DNA of 64,000 bases from Bacteroidota bacterium (GTDB lineage Bacteria; Bacteroidota; Bacteroidia; Palsa-965): NCBI GenBank assembly GCA_020402865.1, contig JADBYT010000004.1, positions 1 to 64,000 on the forward strand. The letters are read 5' to 3'. Below the pieces are notes generated by a model that was given only the letters and a program-made list of their open reading frames with translations, did no database searches and was not told where the DNA came from. How positions within the stretch are numbered: the stretch's first letter is position 1; every line of letters starts with the position of its first letter. The position numbers were made by a program, and so were the translations under genes. This document shows, one piece after another, positions 1 to 8,969 of the stretch.

Positions 1-1116
1 GGTTACGTTAGAGCCAAGGTTTACCGAGGGCGCCGGGCTCAGGGTAACCTGTACAGAGTCTGTGCCGCTGCAGCCGTTGGCGTTGCTTACCGTTACGGCA
101 TAGTTGCCGTTGGCGGTTACAGAGGTGATCTGCGTAGTATCGCCTGTACTCCATGCGTAACTCGTGTAGCCTGAAGGTGCTGTAAGCACTACCGTATCAG
201 AACAACTTACCGTGTCGGATACACTTACTACCGGGTTCGGGGTGAAGCCTACTACTACGTTGTCTGAAGCCGTGCATCCCTGCGAAGTAAGCACGGAAAC
301 ACTGTAGCTGCCGGGCTGGGTAACGGTAAGCGTTTGTGTACCGGCACCTGTGCTCCAGAGAAAGCTGCTGCCTGCATTACCCGCATCCAGCAAGGCAGAT
401 GTGCCGCAAACAATGGTGTCGGGGCCCAGATTTACAGCGGGGTTTGGAAATAGTGAAACCAGCACGGTGTCTGTGGCCAGACATCCGTTTGCATCAGTAA
501 GCGTGAGTGTGTACGTGGTTGTGGCCGTGACTGTGGCCGTGGTTTGAGCTTGCGTGGGCACAGCCAGGTTTGTGACGGGTTGCCAGCTGAACGTGTAGGG
601 CAATGTGCCTCCGGAGCCGTTGTTGTTGATACCAATGGTTGCGGTGTTGCCGGCGCAGGCCCCAATGTCGGCCGAAGCAGTAAGCGAGGGCAAACCGGCT
701 CCGGGCGATGTTTTGGTCATTTCCACGAGCCAGGTATCCGCTGTGGTGGTGCAGAAGAAGCGATCAACAAGTACACGTACATACCCGCAAAAAGTGGGTG
801 TAAATGTGGTGGATGAAAGTAATCCGCAAAAATCATCGTTGTAGGCCAGCACTGCGCCGGTTGCGTCGTTGTAAACGGTAATCTGCGAATCAAATGAAGA
901 CGTGCTTGAGCAGGTTGTTACCGTGTAAGCTGCGCCAGCCTCCACAAACGCAAGCATATACTGCCCGGCCGTGATGGTTTGTCCGACAGGCACATTAATT
1001 GCCGTTGGTGTTAAATTTCCGGGCGCAAGTACGTTGTCATTTGCACATTGTGCATTCGTGTTTTTTGCCGCAAACACAAATGCAAGAAAAATGAGCAATC
1101 GTAAAATGTGTTTCAT
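1..1116 (-). CDS. Partial secreted Ig-like/PKD-repeat surface protein (5' end only)
   Basis: The reading frame stays open from an ATG at 1116 down to the window edge (372 codons), so the C-terminus is missing. The first ~22 residues are a signal peptide (MKHILRLLIFLAFVFAAKN...). Next comes a domain of about 130 residues that resembles the beta-sandwich modules of Bacteroidetes surface proteins. At least three Ig-like repeats of roughly 80 residues follow, each ending in a 'Y.V.V....GC...D.V.V' strand pattern (e.g. TYTLTLTDANGC). Such proteins are usually exported by T9SS and end in a sorting domain, but that part is outside the window. Divergently transcribed from the glycosyltransferase at 1225. 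Substrate or adhesive role unknown. Confidence 0.85.
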   Translation of the reverse strand, partial: MKHILRLLIFLAFVFAAKNTNAQCANDNVLAPGNLTPTAINVPVGQTITAGQYMLAFVEAGAAYTVTTCSSTSSFDSQITVYNDATGAVLAYNDDFCGLLSSTTFTPTFCGYVRVLVDRFFCTTTADTWLVEMTKTSPGAGLPSLTASADIGACAGNTATIGINNNGSGGTLPYTFSWQPVTNLAVPTQAQTTATVTATTTYTLTLTDANGCLATDTVLVSLFPNPAVNLGPDTIVCGTSALLDAGNAGSSFLWSTGAGTQTLTVTQPGSYSVSVLTSQGCTASDNVVVGFTPNPVVSVSDTVSCSDTVVLTAPSGYTSYAWSTGDTTQITSVTANGNYAVTVSNANGCSGTDSVQVTLSPAPSVNLGSNVT

Positions 1117-1224
1117 TTTGAGGGAATGTAAAGTTTGGGGGAATTGTTTTAACAAATGTAACGATTCAGGCTAATCAGCGCCGGTTGTTTTTACTTACTT
1201 TTAACACTTCCTGTTGATTAACTT

Positions 1225-3318
1225 ATGTCGAAAAAGAAAAATTCAAACAGTAAAAAAAGCCCGGCTTTGGCAAAACAAGGCTTTGTGCGGCGCCACGGGT
1301 TTTCCCTTGCACTTCTGATTATTACGTTTATCGTTTTCGGCAACGGTATTTTCAATAAATATGCGCTCGATGATGAGTTTTACACGGCGGGCAGCAACAA
1401 GTACACCCAACAGGGAATAAAGGCCATTCCAAAAATTTTTACCACCCGCACATTTTACAACAACGACGGGTCGGGCTATTCGTACCGTCCGGTGGCGCTC
1501 ACGTCTTTTGCCATTGAAATACAGCTGTTCGGCGAGCATCCGGAGGTAAGCCACTTTGTGAATGTGCTGCTCTATGCGTTCACCGTCATGTTATTGTTTG
1601 CATTGCTGCGGCGCTGGTTTCATGCGCAGGGCAACTGGTTTTCGTTTTTTATCGCCTTGCTTTTTCTTTTACATCCGCTGCACACAGAGGTGGTTGACAA
1701 CATTAAATGCCGCGATGAGCTGCTGGCCATTTTGGCTGGTGTGGGCAGCACCTGGCTGTTGTGGCGGTTTATGGAAACCGGCAAGTGGTGGCTGGCGGTG
1801 TTATATCCGCTCACGTTTATGGCGGGCATGCTGGCAAAGGCCACAATCATGCCTTTCTATGTACTCATTCCTCTGGCGCTCTGGTTCTTCAGTGGCCGGA
1901 AATTCACACAAATTGCGCTCTATATGCTCCCGCTGGTAGCGGTGGCCGGACTGGTACTGCTCATTAAAAACGGCGTATTGCCGGAGTCGGTGAGAGAATA
2001 CCAAACCTTTGAAAACCCGATTACCGGCGATACCGGTTTTGTGGCGCGCATGGCTACTGCTGCACATGTGCTTGGCCGCTACCTCTGGCTGCATATAGTG
2101 CCGCATCCGCTGGTGTATTATTACGGGCATAGTTATGTACCGCTGGCAACCTGGGCCGATCCGGTGGCCATTGCCGGTTTGCTCGTACATCTTGGTTTGC
2201 TGGCGCTCGGGCTGTGGCAGTTGCGTAAGCGCACTATTCTCAGCTTTGGTATCTTGTTTTACCTCGTTTCTGTTTTCTTCTATTCCAACCTCATTACCCC
2301 CGCTCCGGGGCTTATGGCCGAACGCTTTGCCTATATTGCCGTGTTGGGTTTTTGCATTGTGCTGGTATGGGGTGTTTTCAAACTGCTCAAACTTGCACCC
2401 GAACAATTTGCCTGGTCTGCAGCACACTCCTCGCGTGTGCGCATGGTGCTGCTGGGGCTTGGCGCGCTGTATGCGCTGCGCACAATGGTGCGCAACGAAG
2501 ACTGGGAAGACAAACACTCGCTTTATGGCAACGATATGGAATACCTTTCCGAATCGGCAAAGGCAAACATGCTTTACGGCTCACTGCTTTCGGCCGACGG
2601 TGCGCGACTTGATTTTGAAGGCAAATCCTATATTGAAAACAGTCGCCGGTCGGGCAATATAAACGAGTTTAATGTGGGGAAAATGAAGCGCGACTCAGCC
2701 CGTACACTCTTTGCACAGGCACGCGATTATTACCGGCAGGCCACCGTAATTGCACCTAAGTATTACACCGCCTGGAGCAACTACGGCACTACGTATTATT
2801 TCCTCGGCGATTTTAAAAGTGCGGTGCCATTGTTCAGGCAGGCGCTTGTACACAAGCCCGATTATACCGAAGGCCTTTTTAACCTGGGCATGTCGTACGA
2901 CAGTTTGCGTAAGCCTGACTCTGCCATGTATTTTCTGCGCAAGTGCATTGCCAGCGACTCGGCCTATTCGGCGGCTTACGATCCGCTTTCAAAACTTATG
3001 TTTGCGGCCGACAGCAAAGCCGAACCAAAGATTATGGCATTGCTCAACCGCGCGGTTGCCAACAACCCGAAATCAGAGCTGCCCTACACGGCCATGATGA
3101 ACGTAAGCATGCTGAAGCGCGATACGGCTGCGGCTGTAGCCTTCATGGACAAAGCCGCCGAACTTAACCCAACCAATCAGATGCGCATGTATCAGCTTGC
3201 CATGTATTATCAGCAACACGGCAATGCCGAACGCGCCGCATACTGGCAAAACAAACTCTCCGAGTTTCAGCGCGAGTCGGGAAAACGCGCAGGGAAAAGA
3301 CGCAGCGCAAATCAGTAA
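1225..3318 (+). CDS. TMTC-like GT-C membrane glycosyltransferase with C-terminal TPR repeats
   Basis: 697 residues. The lysine-rich N-terminus is followed by about ten hydrophobic segments (first at ~26-43), then a soluble C-terminal part from ~500 holding several TPR helices (NYGTTYYFLGDFKSAVPLF, GLFNLGMSYDSLRKPDSAM). An acidic pair (D49-D50, YALDDEF) follows the first membrane segment, as in GT-C transferases that use lipid-linked sugars. HPLHTEVV near residue 150 followed by a CRDE motif matches the loop seen in eukaryotic TMTC O-mannosyltransferases and their bacterial relatives. Inferred role: protein or surface glycosylation across the inner membrane; the acceptor is unknown. Its stop lies 2 bp from the stop of the convergent gene at 3321. 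Confidence 0.75.
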   Translation: MSKKKNSNSKKSPALAKQGFVRRHGFSLALLIITFIVFGNGIFNKYALDDEFYTAGSNKYTQQGIKAIPKIFTTRTFYNNDGSGYSYRPVALTSFAIEIQLFGEHPEVSHFVNVLLYAFTVMLLFALLRRWFHAQGNWFSFFIALLFLLHPLHTEVVDNIKCRDELLAILAGVGSTWLLWRFMETGKWWLAVLYPLTFMAGMLAKATIMPFYVLIPLALWFFSGRKFTQIALYMLPLVAVAGLVLLIKNGVLPESVREYQTFENPITGDTGFVARMATAAHVLGRYLWLHIVPHPLVYYYGHSYVPLATWADPVAIAGLLVHLGLLALGLWQLRKRTILSFGILFYLVSVFFYSNLITPAPGLMAERFAYIAVLGFCIVLVWGVFKLLKLAPEQFAWSAAHSSRVRMVLLGLGALYALRTMVRNEDWEDKHSLYGNDMEYLSESAKANMLYGSLLSADGARLDFEGKSYIENSRRSGNINEFNVGKMKRDSARTLFAQARDYYRQATVIAPKYYTAWSNYGTTYYFLGDFKSAVPLFRQALVHKPDYTEGLFNLGMSYDSLRKPDSAMYFLRKCIASDSAYSAAYDPLSKLMFAADSKAEPKIMALLNRAVANNPKSELPYTAMMNVSMLKRDTAAAVAFMDKAAELNPTNQMRMYQLAMYYQQHGNAERAAYWQNKLSEFQRESGKRAGKRRSANQ

Positions 3319-3320
3319 CC

Positions 3321-4778
3321 TCAGGCCAGCCGCGATTGCAGCCAGATCGTGTAGTTGATTACGTCTTCTTCCGGACTGCGTTTGGCGGCATCAATAAACT
3401 TCTGAATGCTTCGCTGCAGCGGTTTGTCGCGGCGCACACTGCCTTGCAGTTTCATCATAGCGGTAATAATGTTCATGAGTTCCTGCTGGCGTTTTCCGCT
3501 TCGCGTATTCATAAGTGAAGCAAAATCTTTGCGGATCTGAGCCATGCGGCGCTCCAGAAAATCGAAGTCTTCAAGCTCAAAGCGGATAATCAGTTCGGCC
3601 ACCTCAATCTTCATGCGCAGCTGCTCGTCGAGCGTGGGGTAGCCCTGCTCCATTTTAAGGCGGGTAAGGTGGCGAAGCGCCGTCTTGTAATCGGCCTTAT
3701 CAAAATGCAATACCGATAAATTAAAGTAGATGAAAACAAGATAAAACGGCAACTTCTTGATCACAGCACTTTCCTTTGCCTCGTTGAGAATGGCAATGGC
3801 TTTGTCGCGGTCTTTTACCGAATAATTAATTACAAGAATATTGTAATAATACATCAGAAACTTGTCGTGCAGCAAACCGCCATACTCTTTCATTGCCGTT
3901 TGAAGCTGCGCGGCAGTAGCAAGCGACTCGTCGTACTTCTTGTTTTTATACTGGGCGTTGGCCAGATACGTAAGCTGCTGCAGCTTGGTATCGTGGTTGT
4001 TTCTGTTGTACAGTTTGGCAGTGGTAAATTCCTCAACGGTTTGCTGAAGGTATTTTTCGAGCGAAACGAAGTCGTTTTTCTGAAGCAGTACGCGGCTGAG
4101 CGAGTGATAAACCTTGAATCGCAGCTGCGTGCTGGTACGGCCGGCTTTACTGCGCGAGAATGCTGTTGCCTTTTTTCGCAACGTGTCAATCATTCGGTAA
4201 TTTTGCTTCGAAAACCCTTGCGAAATACGCACGTTGTAAACCACCTCGGCCAGAATATCGTCTATCTCCTGAAGCTTGTTAAGCTGCTCCCGGTTCTGCC
4301 TGCGCCTGCGAATATATTCTGCCGGATTCTGCTCTGGCGTTTCCTGCGAAAAACGAATGTATTCGCCATATACCAGATCAAGCAGTTCAAGGCTGTCGAG
4401 TGCCAATGCCTTTCGTTCCGCACGCTGTAAATAATGCAATGCAACCGCTGGCTGCGTCCGACCCACAAACAAACGGGCCAGCGTAAGCAAATGCACCACT
4501 TGCCCGAATTCATTTTCATCAAGATACTGCAACGCCAGACTACGCCCCACATCGTCGAGCAACCGGTTTTTTAACCGGTACAGCGCATTCTTATCTTTAC
4601 CCTTGTAAAGCTTTTGCTGTATGCGCGACTCCTCGTAGTTTTCGTGGTTGTGGCGTATATAATCAAACAGCTCAATATCTTTCCGGTCGTCGCTGGCGTT
4701 GGTGCGGCTCATGTATAGTTTCAGGTGGCGCACCTCCTCCTTGTTCATCGATCCGATAATCTGCTGTAATACCTGCAT
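3321..4778 (-). CDS. Uncharacterised alpha-helical (TPR-like) protein
   Basis: 485 residues, no signal peptide or membrane segment, so probably cytoplasmic. The whole sequence is rich in amphipathic helices with TPR-like spacing (ALHYLQRAERKALALDSLE; LATAAQLQTAMKEYGG), and the N-terminal third is very basic (YKGKDKNALYRLKNRL). I do not recognise a named family; proteins of this size and look occur widely in Bacteroidetes as hypothetical proteins. It is a single gene, convergent with the TMTC-like gene and divergent from 4874. A scaffold role is possible but is only an inference. Confidence 0.7.
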   Translation of the reverse strand: MQVLQQIIGSMNKEEVRHLKLYMSRTNASDDRKDIELFDYIRHNHENYEESRIQQKLYKGKDKNALYRLKNRLLDDVGRSLALQYLDENEFGQVVHLLTLARLFVGRTQPAVALHYLQRAERKALALDSLELLDLVYGEYIRFSQETPEQNPAEYIRRRRQNREQLNKLQEIDDILAEVVYNVRISQGFSKQNYRMIDTLRKKATAFSRSKAGRTSTQLRFKVYHSLSRVLLQKNDFVSLEKYLQQTVEEFTTAKLYNRNNHDTKLQQLTYLANAQYKNKKYDESLATAAQLQTAMKEYGGLLHDKFLMYYYNILVINYSVKDRDKAIAILNEAKESAVIKKLPFYLVFIYFNLSVLHFDKADYKTALRHLTRLKMEQGYPTLDEQLRMKIEVAELIIRFELEDFDFLERRMAQIRKDFASLMNTRSGKRQQELMNIITAMMKLQGSVRRDKPLQRSIQKFIDAAKRSPEEDVINYTIWLQSRLA

Positions 4779-4873
4779 GGCTTGAACACGTAAGATTTCT
4801 CGAAAATTAGGTGTTTTATTTGAATATCCTCGCTTATTTTTGAACTTGTAATAGTTGTAATGCGTTTCGGCCT

Positions 4874-5605
4874 ATGAGTATTCGATCCTTTTTATCTGTT
4901 GGTTCTGCCCGTTTGCTGGCTTTTGCCGGTTTACTATTTCTCCTGTGCGCCATGCCGCGTCAGATGCGTGCGCAGAATTTTATCGGCTTTTATCCCCCGG
5001 TGTTAATTGGTTTGCCCGATACCGTTTCTACCGGCGATTCAATTATTGCCGGGGCCGTGCTCGGAAACCTTAGCCCGCTGTTGTATAACGATACGCTTAC
5101 CATTGCCGGATATGTTGATACGGGTAACGGTAACGTCAACTTTCTTTATCAGGTTTATCCGCAGGCAATCATTAACCCATTTGATACCGTTCCGATCATT
5201 TTTCAGTTTGCAATTCAGCATCCCTCACAACAGGGCGCTTTTCGTATCGGAGGCAATGTAATTGTAATCTGGCCCATTTTATCAGACCCGCAGTTTGATA
5301 CCGGCGATTCGATTGTGGTTCCTGTGTTTGTGCTTGATGGAACCGGCATAAATGAAAATCCGCGCAGCAGACCTTTAGGAATAAAGTGCTTCCCCATACC
5401 CACACGCCAGCATCTGAACATTGAGGTGATTCCCGGCCACCCCTCTCCCGAATACATGCTCATACGCGACGTGCAGGGGCGTATAATTTACCAGTCGCCT
5501 TATGCGCCGCAGCCAGTAAATACAGAGCACTGGGAGTCGGGCATATATATCCTGGAATGTCGTTATGAAGACGGCAGCCGCAATTTTATCCGCATCATTC
5601 GTTAG
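4874..5605 (+). CDS. Small T9SS type A sorting-domain protein
   Basis: 243 residues. A long signal peptide (hydrophobic ~14-27, ending MRAQ) precedes a beta-rich domain of ~120 residues with repeated DTxxxGDSI elements, then a C-terminal sorting domain from ~170: a variant of the usual YPNP start (CFPIPTRQHLNIEV), a central VQGRIIYQ strand, and the closing SGIYILECRYEDG...RIIR. The last ~75 residues would direct export by T9SS and attachment or release at the cell surface. The functional domain is not recognised. A possible -7 box (TATTTTTG, 4835-4842) lies 31 nt upstream of the ATG. The next gene starts 230 bp downstream. Confidence 0.8.
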   Translation: MSIRSFLSVGSARLLAFAGLLFLLCAMPRQMRAQNFIGFYPPVLIGLPDTVSTGDSIIAGAVLGNLSPLLYNDTLTIAGYVDTGNGNVNFLYQVYPQAIINPFDTVPIIFQFAIQHPSQQGAFRIGGNVIVIWPILSDPQFDTGDSIVVPVFVLDGTGINENPRSRPLGIKCFPIPTRQHLNIEVIPGHPSPEYMLIRDVQGRIIYQSPYAPQPVNTEHWESGIYILECRYEDGSRNFIRIIR

Positions 5606-5835
5606 AGAGAGAACCGGCCTGCACGATTGGCAAACACCGTGTACGGCCCTCTCTCGGCGAGTGTCCGGCTCTCTTCTGTTTCTAAGCCTCTTCCTTTTCT
5701 TTGCGCCGCGTATTTTACGCCCGTTTCTGTGTGCATCTCAGCAGGCAATGCCGTGTGAATACGATTAATGCGCCGCACTGTTTGGCCGTATTGTGTGCAT
5801 AACATTAAATTTGGTATTCATCAATACCATTGCGC
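5606..5835. other. Intergenic region with promoter
   Basis: 230 bp between two co-directional T9SS genes. It contains the promoter described at 5781-5813; no hairpin terminator or convincing small ORF is visible in the first 170 bp. Confidence 0.5.
5781..5813 (+). promoter_or_regulatory. Bacteroidetes-type promoter (TTTG-N21-TAAATTTG) for the C10 peptidase gene
   Basis: TTTG at 5781-5784 and a perfect TAnnTTTG -7 box (TAAATTTG) at 5806-5813 with a 21-nt spacer, 22 nt upstream of the ATG at 5836. This matches the known Flavobacterium consensus TTG-N17-23-TAnnTTTG. Confidence 0.6.
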
Positions 5836-7338
5836 ATGATGATACGCCTGCTCTTTGTCTTCGCATGTTCGGCAGCATTTCAGCTGCATGCACAGGTAAG
5901 TCCGTTTATTGCCACCACATGGAATCAGGTATGCTATTACAATGATTCGTGCCCCGCCGTTTCATCGGGCGGGGCGTGCGGAAAAGCATACACCGGCTGC
6001 AACGCCACAGCCATGGCAATGATTTGTAAGTATTATGCGTATCCGGCAACGGGCTTCGGCTCGCATTGCAACAGCAACCTGCCTTCGCAGTGTGTGAATT
6101 TTGCGGCACAGAACTACAATTATGCCGCCATGCCCAACAACGTAACCGGCCCAAATGCCGATGTGGCACAGCTAATGGCACATCTCGGCGCCGCTTGCGA
6201 TATGCAGTACAGCGGAATCAGCTCAAACTCATTTTTCGGCTCCGAAGTATTGAAACGCTATTACCGCTATTCGCCACGCCTGTATTCTTCGGCCACATTT
6301 CTGTTTAATACCACACAGGAACTTATTGATGCGATTAAACTTGAACTCGATGCCGGCCGGCCGGTTTACTGCAAAGGCGGAAATCATTTTTACCTCATCG
6401 ACGGCTATAATTCCTCCAGCCAGTTTCATGTAAACTTTGGCTGGGGCGGACTTTACAACGGTTATTATGCCATTACCAGCGTAACAAATGCACAAGGTAA
6501 TTTCACGCCGTCAAATTTTATGTTCATGATCCGTCCGCTTGCCGGCGATCTTGAAACCGCCGCCGATACAATTACGGTAACCGCAGGCGCTCCGCTTACT
6601 ACGCTGGAATTCTCCTCTACTCTGCCGTGGACAATCACTACATCTGTTTCGTGGATTACGCCTGCTCTTACATCGGGCAGTGCGGGTTACTTTTCCTATT
6701 CAGACGGAAGCACATTTACCCCGCAGGTAAATAATGGCGCTGTGCGTTATGGCTACATCTACGTGCAGAATGCGAACGATACCGACACCGTTGTAATTAA
6801 ACAGGAGGCCTCACCACTCACGGCAGCTCCCGATACGCTCAGCTACACGGCATCAGGCGGCACACTTGTTTCAAACATTACGTACTTCAGCTGGGGCGGC
6901 TGGACAACCAGCAATCCGTTTGCGTGGATTACTGTATCTCCTGCATCGGGCACAGGAAATGCAACGCCATCAATTACCTGTTCACTCAATGTGCTGCCCG
7001 CACCGCGAAACGGCTACGTGGTTGTAAACGCCGGCATTTACAGCGATACCATTTTTGTGTGGCAGGACGGCAGTATCACTACAGCATTATCACAAACCGA
7101 ATCACCTTCATCTTTCACGCTTTATCCAAACCCCGCAAATAGCGAAGTAACCATACAACGACCTGAAAACACCAGGGCCACGCTGTTTGTACGCGATCTT
7201 GCCGGGCGCGAAGTGTATATGCGTACTGTTTCCGGAAATGTGATCGTACTTGACATCAGCCCGCTTCCGCGAGGGGTTTATCTGCTTGAATTACGGAATG
7301 AGGAAGGACGGGGAATGACAAAACTTGTGGTGGAATAA
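5836..7338 (+). CDS. C10 (streptopain-like) cysteine peptidase with BACON-like repeats and T9SS sorting domain
   Basis: 500 residues from the ATG at 5836 (an in-frame TTG lies 6 nt earlier). Domains: signal peptide ~1-20 (ending LHAQ); a papain-fold peptidase ~21-225 with nucleophile Cys55 in TGCNATAMAMICKYY, catalytic His184 in GGNHFYLIDGY and the FHVNFGWGGLYNGYY block typical of family C10; two BACON-like beta domains (~237-415, WITPALTSGSAG and WITVSPASGTG signatures); a T9SS type A domain from ~430 (LYPNPANSEVTIQ ... GVYLLELRNEEG). Predicted to be secreted and to cleave extracellular protein. Unlike streptopain there is almost no room for an inhibitory propeptide between the signal peptide and Cys55, so activity may be controlled another way. 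Confidence 0.85.
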   Translation: MMIRLLFVFACSAAFQLHAQVSPFIATTWNQVCYYNDSCPAVSSGGACGKAYTGCNATAMAMICKYYAYPATGFGSHCNSNLPSQCVNFAAQNYNYAAMPNNVTGPNADVAQLMAHLGAACDMQYSGISSNSFFGSEVLKRYYRYSPRLYSSATFLFNTTQELIDAIKLELDAGRPVYCKGGNHFYLIDGYNSSSQFHVNFGWGGLYNGYYAITSVTNAQGNFTPSNFMFMIRPLAGDLETAADTITVTAGAPLTTLEFSSTLPWTITTSVSWITPALTSGSAGYFSYSDGSTFTPQVNNGAVRYGYIYVQNANDTDTVVIKQEASPLTAAPDTLSYTASGGTLVSNITYFSWGGWTTSNPFAWITVSPASGTGNATPSITCSLNVLPAPRNGYVVVNAGIYSDTIFVWQDGSITTALSQTESPSSFTLYPNPANSEVTIQRPENTRATLFVRDLAGREVYMRTVSGNVIVLDISPLPRGVYLLELRNEEGRGMTKLVVE

Positions 7339-7380
7339 GAGGCTGTTTAAATTCCATCTTTCAGCGCATGTTAGTGCCTG

Positions 7381-8322
7381 TCAGGCAAACACCGTACTGA
7401 AATCTTTTTTTTGCCGCGTGGCGGGATTGAGCTGCTGCTGCCAGAAAGCCTTTGTGGATGAAATGCGGCAGCGCAATGCACCGGCACCGGGCCTCACCGT
7501 AACCGTATTGTTTATGCCCATGAGTTTCATTTCTTCGGAAGAAATAAACCATGAAAGTGCGGGGCGAAACAACGCTGCTGCCAGGCTAAAAATGTAGTGG
7601 TTGAGCGTGTGCGTATGCACGCCCGCCATGCGCAGCAACTGCCCGAAATTATACACGTCTTTACCGCCTGCTTCTACAATGCGCTGCGCGGGTTCAGTGC
7701 TGATGATTTCGGCCACAAGGGTTGCAAAATCGTCGGCGGCGAGGGGTTGTACTTTTGTGCGCAGCACGGTGCCCGGCAGCCAGATGTGTTTGCCCAGCAG
7801 CTGCGCCGCTTTACGTAGTGTACGTATGCGCTGCACCAGCACGGTGCCGGGCGTACACAGTATCGACGGCCGTATCACCCAGGTACGTTCCTGCCCCAAA
7901 ATCACAGCATCGGCAAGCGCCTTGCTGCGCAGAAACGCGGAGGGGTTAGTTCCGTCGGCACCCAATGCCGATACCTGAATGATGGCCGGGTTTCCCATTG
8001 CCGCCCGGTTTTGCAATATGGCCAGCGAGGTGCCGCCGTGTACATGAAGCAATTCTTTCTCGCTGCCACGCAGTGCACCAATACAATTGATAATTACATC
8101 CACCGGCCCCAGCCTCCACGGCTGCCGGTGTATGTCGAATATCACTGAATGCGCACGGCCACCTGCGCCCACACCTTCGAAGTGAAAATGTGCAGCGCGC
8201 ACAGCGCCTATAATTTCGGCCTGGGGAAAATGTGTTTGCAGTTTGCAAAACAGGATGCGGCCGGCCTGACCGTTTGCGCCCAGAATCAGGATGCGCAACG
8301 GATTTCGCTTGCGGGTAGCCAT
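7381..8322 (-). CDS. Atypical SDR / NAD(P)-binding epimerase-like oxidoreductase
   Basis: 313 residues. The Rossmann nucleotide-binding motif LILGANGQAGRIL sits at ~12-24, after a basic N-terminus. VIINCIGALRG and VSALGADG match the atypical SDR group related to the complex I subunit NDUFA9 and NmrA proteins, which often lack the classical YxxxK pair; here a serine/alanine-rich FLRSKALADAVI occupies that place. The C-terminal ~100 residues are partly hydrophobic (HYIFSLAAALFRPALSW). It is the last gene of a six-gene operon and its start overlaps the preceding DUF2071 gene by 37 nt. Substrate unknown; redox modification of a lipid or quinone-like compound is one possibility. Confidence 0.75.
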   Translation of the reverse strand: MATRKRNPLRILILGANGQAGRILFCKLQTHFPQAEIIGAVRAAHFHFEGVGAGGRAHSVIFDIHRQPWRLGPVDVIINCIGALRGSEKELLHVHGGTSLAILQNRAAMGNPAIIQVSALGADGTNPSAFLRSKALADAVILGQERTWVIRPSILCTPGTVLVQRIRTLRKAAQLLGKHIWLPGTVLRTKVQPLAADDFATLVAEIISTEPAQRIVEAGGKDVYNFGQLLRMAGVHTHTLNHYIFSLAAALFRPALSWFISSEEMKLMGINNTVTVRPGAGALRCRISSTKAFWQQQLNPATRQKKDFSTVFA

Positions 8323-8969
8323 GTGTAATCTATTTTTTGATCTACTACAAACGCACCCGCAAACCGGGCCGTTTCAAAGAAATTGGTTTCAAACAAATAG
8401 CCTTCGGCCGGGCGTATGGGCCAGCGTTCACGCAGGATACGCACCATTTGCACACGTCCGTTGTTTACCGAATAAGCGCGGTCAATGGTGGCAATGGTCT
8501 GGCGCAGTTCTTCGTTATCGTTTCCGCTGTGTGCCGTGTCAATAGCCCAGTTCAGAAATTTATCGCCGCTGCGCAACTCAAGCATGTTTTGGATAACATT
8601 GATTTTTGCCGGCGAGAAACGATAGTGTGTAAGCAGATTGCCGCCGGTTTTCATGAGCGGCTTATCGGTAAACGACTCGAGAAAATACACACCCTTTGCT
8701 TCGCCGCCATTGAGTTCCGAATCGTCTATCAGCAAACGAAAACCGGCGTGGTAGTAATTGAAGTCGAGCGCCTGCGGCATAAACGACGCGCGCATGTGTT
8801 GCAGGCTTACATTAATCATTGAAACAAGCGCACGGCCATTAAACAGCCGCAGTTTGAGCGGAGCAGGAAGACGATGCTGCACTTCGGCTGCATCCACATA
8901 AAAATTGATGAGGCGGATCTGATGCAGTTGTCCGCTGAAGGTGATGGGAATGTTTCGCAAGAGGTTCAT
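8286..8969 (-). CDS. DUF2071 (YqjF-like) protein
   Basis: 227 residues from the ATG at 8969; the frame is open much further upstream, but that part is antisense-like in composition and overlaps the DUF393 gene, so the inner Met is chosen. This start forms an ATGA overlap with the stop of the upstream gene (8966-8969), a sign of translational coupling. The sequence (MNLLRNIPITFSGQLHQIRL ..., with PAPLKLRLFNGRALVSMI and GVYFLESFTDKP) fits the DUF2071/acetoacetate-decarboxylase-like fold, whose biochemical role is not established. No signal peptide or membrane helix is visible. It is co-transcribed with a DCC protein and an SDR, suggesting these act in one pathway. Confidence 0.75.
   Translation of the reverse strand: MNLLRNIPITFSGQLHQIRLINFYVDAAEVQHRLPAPLKLRLFNGRALVSMINVSLQHMRASFMPQALDFNYYHAGFRLLIDDSELNGGEAKGVYFLESFTDKPLMKTGGNLLTHYRFSPAKINVIQNMLELRSGDKFLNWAIDTAHSGNDNEELRQTIATIDRAYSVNNGRVQMVRILRERWPIRPAEGYLFETNFFETARFAGAFVVDQKIDYTWLPASEIRCAS

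Noticed and set aside
1801-2517. 238-codon minus-strand ORF within the TMTC-like gene
   Set aside because: Antisense shadow; composition rich in His/Gln/Arg and no recognisable domain.
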